Assembly (NCBI GenBank): GCA_031430575.1
Contig: JANPBT010000066.1
Location: forward strand, 1 to 13,243
Direction: 5' to 3'
Length of the DNA stretch: 13,243 nt
Source: JANMDS01 sp031430575
Lineage (GTDB): Bacteria; Pseudomonadota; Gammaproteobacteria; Burkholderiales; Casimicrobiaceae
The translations under genes and the position numbers were made by a program. This document shows, one piece after another, positions 8,575 through 13,243 of this stretch (the stretch's first letter is position 1; each line of letters opens with the position of its first letter). A model generated the notes under the pieces. The model made no database searches and was not told the origin of the DNA. It saw nothing but the letters and a program-made list of their open reading frames with translations.

Positions 8575-9810
8575 ATGGCCACCACCGCTGCCCGGACTCC
8601 CGCCCAACGCGACGCTGCGAAACTCACGCTGTTTACGTGGGAGGGCGTTGATCGTAATAATCGCGTTGTGCGCGGAGAAATGCGTGCAGCATCGGTTTCT
8701 GTCGTGAGTAGTAGCCTGCGCCGGCAAGGCGTAAAGCCAGGGAAAATCAAGAAGCAATCGTTTTCAGGTGGCGGTAAGATTAGCGAAAAAGATATCGCAC
8801 TCTTCACGCGACAACTCGCAACCATGATACGCGCTGGCGTTCCGATGTTGCAGTCGTTTGACATTGCCTCACGCAGCTCAAACAATGGTAAGTTGTCACG
8901 TTTACTATCGACCGTAAAGCAAGACGTGGAGCAGGGCAGCAGTCTTAATGCCGCGTTTCGTAAGCATCCGCGCTATTTTGATGATTTGTATTGCAATCTG
9001 GTCGCGGCGGGCGAATCAGCCGGTATTCTCGATAGCATCATGGAACGACTTGCTAGCTATAAAGAAAAGATCATCGCGATCAAAAGCAAAATTAAATCTG
9101 CGATGTTTTATCCGGTAGCGGTTATCGCTGTAGCAGTTATTGTCGTTGCCGTTATTATGTGGTTCGTTATTCCGGCGTTCAAGCAGGTTTTCTCAAGCTT
9201 TGGTGCCACCTTGCCGTGGCTCACTGCGATCATGATCGACATTTCCGATTGGTTTGTAAATTTCTGGTGGGTCGTCGTATTTTTTCTTGTGGGTGCGCCA
9301 ATGTTGTTTATGTTTCTTTGGCGGCGGTTTCCCTTGATTGGGCAACGCGTTGACCGGCTTGTGCTGAAGCTTCCGGTCTTCGGCTCGATCTTGCAAAAAG
9401 CTGCAATTGCGCGCTGGACGCGGACTTTATCAACGATGTTTGCCGCGGGTGTACCAATGGTAGAGGCGCTTACAACAGTCGCGGGTGCAGCCGGGAATCA
9501 TGTTTATTTTGAAGCCACCAAAAAAATTCAAAACGAAGTATCCGTCGGCACGGGGCTCACGACCGCAATGGCCGGCACGAAAGTATTTCCGTCCATGGTG
9601 ATGCAGATGACCCAAATTGGAGAGGAAACGGGTGCGCTTGATAGCATGCTGACTAAGGTTGCCGATTTTTATGATCGGGAAGTCGATGATGCTGTCGCCG
9701 CGATGTCTAGCTTGATTGAGCCGATGTTGATTGTGTTTCTTGGCGTTATTATCGGTACGATCGTCGTCGCGATGTATTTGCCTATTTTCAAACTCGGTTC
9801 CGTCGTTTAG
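8575..9810 (+). CDS. pilC: Type IV pilus inner-membrane platform protein PilC
   Basis: Polytopic platform protein that couples PilB to pilin addition. The 411-residue protein has two type II secretion F domains: the first at about 75-195 (FTRQLATMIRAGVPMLQSFDIA) and the second at about 280-400 (WTRTLSTMFAAGVPMVEALT). Membrane helices lie near residues 169-190, 222-248 and 380-403. ATG lies 8 bases after the pilB stop, and TAGG at the pilB stop can act as the ribosome site, which implies coupled translation. Confidence 0.97.
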   Translation: MATTAARTPAQRDAAKLTLFTWEGVDRNNRVVRGEMRAASVSVVSSSLRRQGVKPGKIKKQSFSGGGKISEKDIALFTRQLATMIRAGVPMLQSFDIASRSSNNGKLSRLLSTVKQDVEQGSSLNAAFRKHPRYFDDLYCNLVAAGESAGILDSIMERLASYKEKIIAIKSKIKSAMFYPVAVIAVAVIVVAVIMWFVIPAFKQVFSSFGATLPWLTAIMIDISDWFVNFWWVVVFFLVGAPMLFMFLWRRFPLIGQRVDRLVLKLPVFGSILQKAAIARWTRTLSTMFAAGVPMVEALTTVAGAAGNHVYFEATKKIQNEVSVGTGLTTAMAGTKVFPSMVMQMTQIGEETGALDSMLTKVADFYDREVDDAVAAMSSLIEPMLIVFLGVIIGTIVVAMYLPIFKLGSVV

Positions 9811-9813
9811 GGT

Positions 9814-10671
9814 ATGTGGGCGGCACTACAAGAGCCTGCAATCGGGCTGCCGGTTGCGATTTGCTTCGGCATGTTGCTTGGAAGCTTCGGCAATGTCGTC
9901 ATTCATCGTTTACCAAAAATGATGGAGCGCGAATGGGCAGCGCAGTGCGCTGAGATTGGCGGAGGCGACGCTGAGGTGATCGCTCACGCATCTGCGCGTT
10001 ATAACTTGATGGTGCCGCCGTCTGCCTGCCCCTCGTGTTCTCGACCTATTCGAGCGCTTGAAAATATCCCTGTCATTTCATGGTTGATCCTGCGCGGCAA
10101 ATGCGCAGGGTGTCAATCACCGATTTCTGCGCGCTACCCATTGGTTGAATTGCTCGCCGGTTTTTTGGCGTTTGTCGCGATTCACCACTTTGGAATGTCG
10201 ATCAAAGGCATTGCTGCGTTTGGCTTTCTATACGCGTTGTTATTGCTAACTTTCATCGATGCCGACACGCAGTTTCTTCCCGATCAGTTAACCCTGCCGT
10301 TGTTGTGGGCGGGTCTAATCTTGAATTCCTTTGGTGTTTTTACAGACTTGAAGTCTGCCCTATTTGGGGCGGTACTCGGCTATCTGCTGCTCTGGTCCAT
10401 CTATTGGATTTTTAAGCTCGTGACTGGTAAAGAGGGTATGGGTTACGGTGATTTTAAATTGCTCGCCGCAATCGGTGCCTGGCTGGGATGGCAGGTCTTG
10501 CCTACTGTAGTCTTATTTTCATCGGTAGTTGGTGCGCTTGTCGGGATCGGGTTTATGGTGACGAAGCGTCTGGAACGCGGTGTCCCAATGCCCTTTGGGC
10601 CGTTTCTCGCTGCGGCGGGCGCGATTGCGCTATTTTTCGGTGCGCATGCAACGCGGCTGTACTTTCCTTGA
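9814..10671 (+). CDS. pilD: Prepilin leader peptidase / N-methyltransferase PilD
   Basis: Membrane aspartyl protease that removes the leader of type IV prepilins and methylates the new N-terminus; it may also serve type II secretion pseudopilins. The 285-residue protein starts with a helix and GSFGNVVIHRLPKMMEREW. A zinc-type tetracysteine follows (Cys72, Cys75, Cys97, Cys100), then several membrane helices. The catalytic aspartates are Asp149 in FIDAD and Asp213 in GYGDFKL, 64 residues apart as in TcpJ. The ATG lies 3 bases after the pilC stop. AGGG is visible but very close to the ATG, so translation probably depends on coupling. Confidence 0.96.
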   Translation: MWAALQEPAIGLPVAICFGMLLGSFGNVVIHRLPKMMEREWAAQCAEIGGGDAEVIAHASARYNLMVPPSACPSCSRPIRALENIPVISWLILRGKCAGCQSPISARYPLVELLAGFLAFVAIHHFGMSIKGIAAFGFLYALLLLTFIDADTQFLPDQLTLPLLWAGLILNSFGVFTDLKSALFGAVLGYLLLWSIYWIFKLVTGKEGMGYGDFKLLAAIGAWLGWQVLPTVVLFSSVVGALVGIGFMVTKRLERGVPMPFGPFLAAAGAIALFFGAHATRLYFP

Positions 10672-11315
10672 CGGAATCAGGCGTTAAGTCGGCTACACCC
10701 TTCGTGGTCGGGTTGACTGGCGGGATCGGATCTGGAAAATCGACGATCGCAACAATTTTCGCTACTTGCGGCGCAAAAATCATTGATGCAGATGCTATTT
10801 CACATGCGCTCACTGGTGCTGGCGGTGCGGGCTCGGCACAGATCGCAGCCACGTTTGGAGCAGAATATCGCAACACTGATGGCGCAGTTGATCGGGCTGC
10901 ACTTCGCAAGCGCGTATTTGGTGATGATCGGGCACGCGCGCAGCTTGAGGCTATCCTGCACCCCTTAATTCGTGATGCAATGCAGGTCGAGTTAGCCGCT
11001 TCGGCGTCTGCGCCTTATGTGGTGTGGATGGTGCCGTTGTTGATCGAGTCAAATATCGCGCGTGCGCAATGTCACCGCGTAGCGGTCGTTGATTGCTCAG
11101 AGCAGACTCAGATATCCAGGGTGAAAACCCGTAGTGGACTAACGCAAGAGATGATCGAAAGTATTATGCGTACGCAATGCTCACGAAGCGACCGGCTGCG
11201 CCTAGGCGACGACATTATTGATAATGCAGGCGAACAGGCGCGATCTGCGCCGCAGGTACTAACGCTTGACCGCTTTTATCGGCAGCTCGCATCATCGCGC
11301 GCGATAGGCGCATAA
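10668..11315 (+). CDS. coaE: Dephospho-CoA kinase
   Basis: Catalyses the last step of coenzyme A synthesis, ATP-dependent phosphorylation of dephospho-CoA. The P-loop TGGIGSGKST is at residues 17-26, followed by IDADAISH, LEAILHPLIRD and the C-terminal DDIIDNAG motif. The best start is the TTG at 10668, which overlaps the pilD stop as TTGA and gives 215 residues. The alternative GTG at 10704 leaves only about two residues before the conserved GLTGG. The frame continues upstream through pilD, but that part is not coaE. An exact copy of the dispersed repeat is embedded in frame and encodes residues 192-197. Clustering of coaE with pilD and zapD/yacG is common in proteobacteria. Confidence 0.94.
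   Translation: MTESGVKSATPFVVGLTGGIGSGKSTIATIFATCGAKIIDADAISHALTGAGGAGSAQIAATFGAEYRNTDGAVDRAALRKRVFGDDRARAQLEAILHPLIRDAMQVELAASASAPYVVWMVPLLIESNIARAQCHRVAVVDCSEQTQISRVKTRSGLTQEMIESIMRTQCSRSDRLRLGDDIIDNAGEQARSAPQVLTLDRFYRQLASSRAIGA
11243..11258 (+). repeat. Dispersed repeat copy 8, inside coaE
   Basis: ATCTGCGCCGCAGGTA, identical to the consensus, lies inside the coaE coding sequence. With the preceding two bases it encodes R-S-A-P-Q-V (192-197), between the conserved DNAG motif and the final helix. The spacing of this part of CoaE is about normal, so the copy appears to sit in place without adding length. Confidence 0.85.
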
Positions 11316-11354
11316 TGCGCGGGCTGTCTGACTTGACCACACTCATACTGATCC

Positions 11355-12113
11355 ATGGAAATCACCTTTGAGCATCCGCTCAATGAGCGCGTTCGCAATT
11401 GGTTGCGATTGGAAGAGATTTGCCTGCGTTTGCGCGTGCTATCTGGGCGTGACGGGCGGGTTGACCATATGTATGCGCTCACCGCGTTGTTTGATATTGT
11501 GGAGCTCCTCAATCGTGTCGATGTGAAATCTGACATGCTGCAAGAGCTAGAGCGGCAGCGGCAGTTTTGGTTAGCGCAAGACAGCAATCCCATGGTCTCA
11601 CAAGATGCGTTGGTTTCATTCGTGAGCAGTATCGAGCGTATCACCACCGCGCTGCGACTCAACTACGGTAAGCCTGGTCAGCATCTACGTGATATTGAGT
11701 GGCTGATGGCCGTGAAGCAGCGGGCAACGATTCCGGGGGCGCTGTGCGAATTTGATTTGCCCTATTTTCGCGTTTGGTTGGATCGTCCAGCGGCCGAACG
11801 CGCTCTAGATTTGGAGCGTTGGTTTGCGCCGTTAGTGCCGCTGCAAGAGGCGGCGCAATGGCTCTTACGCTTACTTCGCGAAAGCGGGCAGGGCGAGCAA
11901 TTGCGTACGGAAAATGGTCAATTTCAGCGCAGCGTATTGAGCGCGCGACCGCCACAGTTGGTGCGGGTATCGATTGAGGCGGAGCAAGCATTAGTGCCTG
12001 AAGTCAGTGCAAATCGCTACCAGATCGGAATCCGATTTTTTAGGCTCGAAGGCTCAGCGCGAGAGCTCTATGCTCCGCCGCTGGCTTTTTCGTTACAGCA
12101 ATGTGTTCTCTGA
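11355..12113 (+). CDS. zapD: Cell division protein ZapD
   Basis: Cytoplasmic FtsZ-binding protein that cross-links FtsZ filaments and stabilises the division ring. The 252-residue product begins with the family signature FEHPLNERVRNWLRLEEI and continues with GRDGRVDHMYALTALFDIVELLNRVDVKSDMLQELERQ-type helices. A beta-rich C-terminal part follows, with the ENGQFQR and YQIGIRFF segments. Length matches the family. The gene follows coaE by 39 bases and precedes yacG by 3 bases, the order usual in beta- and gammaproteobacteria. Confidence 0.95.
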   Translation: MEITFEHPLNERVRNWLRLEEICLRLRVLSGRDGRVDHMYALTALFDIVELLNRVDVKSDMLQELERQRQFWLAQDSNPMVSQDALVSFVSSIERITTALRLNYGKPGQHLRDIEWLMAVKQRATIPGALCEFDLPYFRVWLDRPAAERALDLERWFAPLVPLQEAAQWLLRLLRESGQGEQLRTENGQFQRSVLSARPPQLVRVSIEAEQALVPEVSANRYQIGIRFFRLEGSARELYAPPLAFSLQQCVL

Positions 12114-12116
12114 CTT

Positions 12117-12305
12117 ATGAAACGTACAGTGAATTGTCCGCGGTGTGAAGGATCGGTCATTTGGCAGCCCGAAAGCAAATTTCGCCCTTTTTGCTCCGAA
12201 CGTTGTAAGTTCGGCGATCTCGCAGCGTGGGCAAGCGATGAATATCGGCTAGCCAGCGATTCCCCGCCTGATCCGGGCGAACTCGCTGACGGCGGCACGC
12301 TATAA
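12117..12305 (+). CDS. yacG: DNA gyrase inhibitor YacG (zinc-ribbon protein)
   Basis: The 62-residue protein carries a zinc site of four cysteines, Cys7, Cys10, Cys26 and Cys30, spaced C-x2-C-x15-C-x3-C, with the family motifs VNCPRCEG and FRPFCSERCK. E. coli YacG binds GyrB and blocks gyrase activity. It starts 3 bases after the zapD stop and must be translated from the same mRNA. The acidic tail (DSPPDPGEL) is usual for the family. Confidence 0.95.
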   Translation: MKRTVNCPRCEGSVIWQPESKFRPFCSERCKFGDLAAWASDEYRLASDSPPDPGELADGGTL

Positions 12306-12358
12306 ATCGTGCTACGCTTTCGTTTGTATTTGAAAATTGAAATTGAAGGAGTCGTGCA

Positions 12359-12829
12359 ATGAATCAGCAACGAAGACATGTTTTGCAAGCCAGCAGAGCG
12401 GTGACCGTAATGGGCTTAGCAGCCGCTGCGGGGTTATTACCTGCCCAATCGGCATGGGCGGAGGCGTGGAATAAAGCCGCATTTGATGGCAAGACTTTGG
12501 CCGATGTGGTGAAGGCGATGGGCGGCGCGGCACCCGCGCAATCTGCCGACATTGTGATTAACGCTCCAGATATCGCTGAAAATGGCGCAGTTGTGCCTGT
12601 CGGCGTGACCAGCAAAATAGGCAAAACTGAATCCATCGCGATTTTGGTTGAAAAAAATCCAAGTGCACTCGCTGCGAGCTTTGATATTCCCACCGGCACT
12701 GACGCAACCGTCACAACGCGGGTCAAAATGGGGCAGAGCTCTAACGTCCACGCCTTAGTAAAAGCCGATGGAAAATATTACGTTGCAACTAAAGAAGTCA
12801 AGGTCACCCTTGGCGGTTGCGGAGGTTAA
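12359..12829 (+). CDS. soxY: Thiosulfate oxidation carrier protein SoxY
   Basis: Periplasmic carrier subunit; the sulfur substrate is bound to the Cys of a swinging C-terminal arm during Sox-dependent thiosulfate oxidation. The 156-residue precursor begins with a Tat-like signal (QRRHVLQ at residues 4-10, a hydrophobic stretch, cleavage likely after AWA at residue 34). It ends in the hallmark GGCGG (152-156) with the carrier Cys154. GAAGGAG at 12345-12351, 7 bases before the ATG, is a strong ribosome site. The 53-base gap after yacG and the fresh ribosome site suggest a new transcription unit, although no clear promoter is visible. Confidence 0.96.
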   Translation: MNQQRRHVLQASRAVTVMGLAAAAGLLPAQSAWAEAWNKAAFDGKTLADVVKAMGGAAPAQSADIVINAPDIAENGAVVPVGVTSKIGKTESIAILVEKNPSALAASFDIPTGTDATVTTRVKMGQSSNVHALVKADGKYYVATKEVKVTLGGCGG

Positions 12830-12831
12830 TC

Positions 12832-13143
12832 ATGGCAGATCCGATGCGTATTCGCGCGGCACTTAAAGGTGACACCGTGGAGGTGCGGGTTCTCATGGCG
12901 CACATCATGGAAACGGGGCAACGCAAAGATGCAGCGGGGGCTGTGATTGCCGCGCATTTTATTCAGGGCGTTTCAGCCAAACACAACGGCAAGCTCGTAT
13001 TTTCAGGTCAATTCGGGCCGGCCGTTTCTAAGGATCCATTTTTGCAATTTGCTTTTAAGGGTGGCGCGAAAGGCGATAAAGTTGACGTGACATGGGTGGA
13101 TAACAAGGGCGAAACGCGTACTGACTCCGCCACGATCGCGTAG
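12832..13143 (+). CDS. soxZ: Thiosulfate oxidation carrier protein SoxZ
   Basis: Partner of SoxY in the SoxYZ carrier heterodimer. The 103-residue Ig-like protein has no signal peptide of its own, as expected, since SoxZ is exported with SoxY by the Tat route. Recognisable segments are EVRVLMAHIMETGQRKD, AHFIQGV and the C-terminal DKVDVTWVDNKGETRTD. Its ribosome site GGAGG (12821-12825) lies inside the codons for the last residues of SoxY, 6 bases before the ATG, so the two are translationally coupled. Confidence 0.96.
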   Translation: MADPMRIRAALKGDTVEVRVLMAHIMETGQRKDAAGAVIAAHFIQGVSAKHNGKLVFSGQFGPAVSKDPFLQFAFKGGAKGDKVDVTWVDNKGETRTDSATIA

Positions 13144-13200
13144 CACGCGATTTGCGCGCGCGATCACTGTATTCGCCAAATTACAAAAACAGGGGGCAGC

Positions 13201-13243
13201 ATGCGAAGATTTTTTTACGCTTTACGACAGATCTGCTTAGGCT
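13201..13243 (+). CDS. Start of a further gene, cut by the window edge
   Basis: ATG at 13201 is preceded by a good ribosome site, AGGGGG (13191-13196), and the frame stays open to the end. Only 14 codons are visible: a basic start (MRRF) followed by a hydrophobic and aromatic stretch. A signal peptide of another Sox protein or c-type cytochrome would fit the position after soxYZ, but identity cannot be determined. Confidence 0.5.
   Translation, partial: MRRFFYALRQICLG

Noticed and set aside
10488..10667. CoaE reading frame extending back through pilD
   Set aside because: It lies on pilD codons in another frame and has no CoaE similarity; the TTG at 10668 gives a normal length.
10761..10776. 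Further repeat copy in coaE (ACTTGCGGCGCA)
   Set aside because: It matches only the inner core and encodes a region preceding the conserved IDAD motif; likely chance. A similar partial match at 875-884 was also discounted.
12295..12312. Terminator hairpin at the end of yacG (GCACG / CGTGC)
   Set aside because: The stem is only 5 bp, the loop holds the stop codon, and no proper T-tract follows.

Overview
The window looks like chromosome from a sulfur-oxidising betaproteobacterium; the order and genus cannot be fixed from the sequence. The evidence is the run pilB-pilC-pilD-coaE-zapD-yacG, a PilD of the betaproteobacterial type with an MMEREW motif, a monothiol-rhodanese pair (grxC next to a membrane-anchored rhodanese-like gene) divergent from gpmI, and soxYZ. 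Genes are tightly packed, with no stretch over 300 bases lacking a gene and no sign of phage, insertion sequence, tRNA, rRNA or CRISPR.

Layout. Bases 36-710 (minus strand): grxC and a rhodanese-like protein that lacks the catalytic cysteine. 920-2467 (plus): gpmI, cofactor-independent phosphoglycerate mutase. 2550-3164 (minus): a DUF4126 membrane protein. 3336-3968 (plus): lexA, with a clear promoter overlapped by a LexA box. 4004-5344 (minus): ffh, the SRP GTPase. 5486-6775 (plus): a CNNM/CBS/CorC-type membrane protein. 6851-12305 (plus): pilB, pilC and pilD (type IV pilus motor ATPase, platform protein, prepilin peptidase), then coaE, zapD and yacG, nearly all with very short gaps or overlaps. 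12359-13143 (plus): soxY and soxZ, the carrier of the periplasmic thiosulfate-oxidising system, followed by the first codons of another gene at the right edge.

The most unusual signal is a short dispersed repeat, CTGCGCCGCAGGTA, usually extended to ATCTGCGCCGCAGGTAT. It occurs exactly seven times, plus one degenerate copy, in both orientations. Copies lie singly between genes, as inverted pairs forming hairpins, in front of a T-tract as the likely ffh terminator, and in frame inside gpmI and coaE. This distribution resembles DNA-uptake sequences of naturally competent bacteria more than ordinary REP elements, and the window also carries type IV pilus genes of the kind used for DNA uptake. That function is inference; the repeat itself is directly visible.
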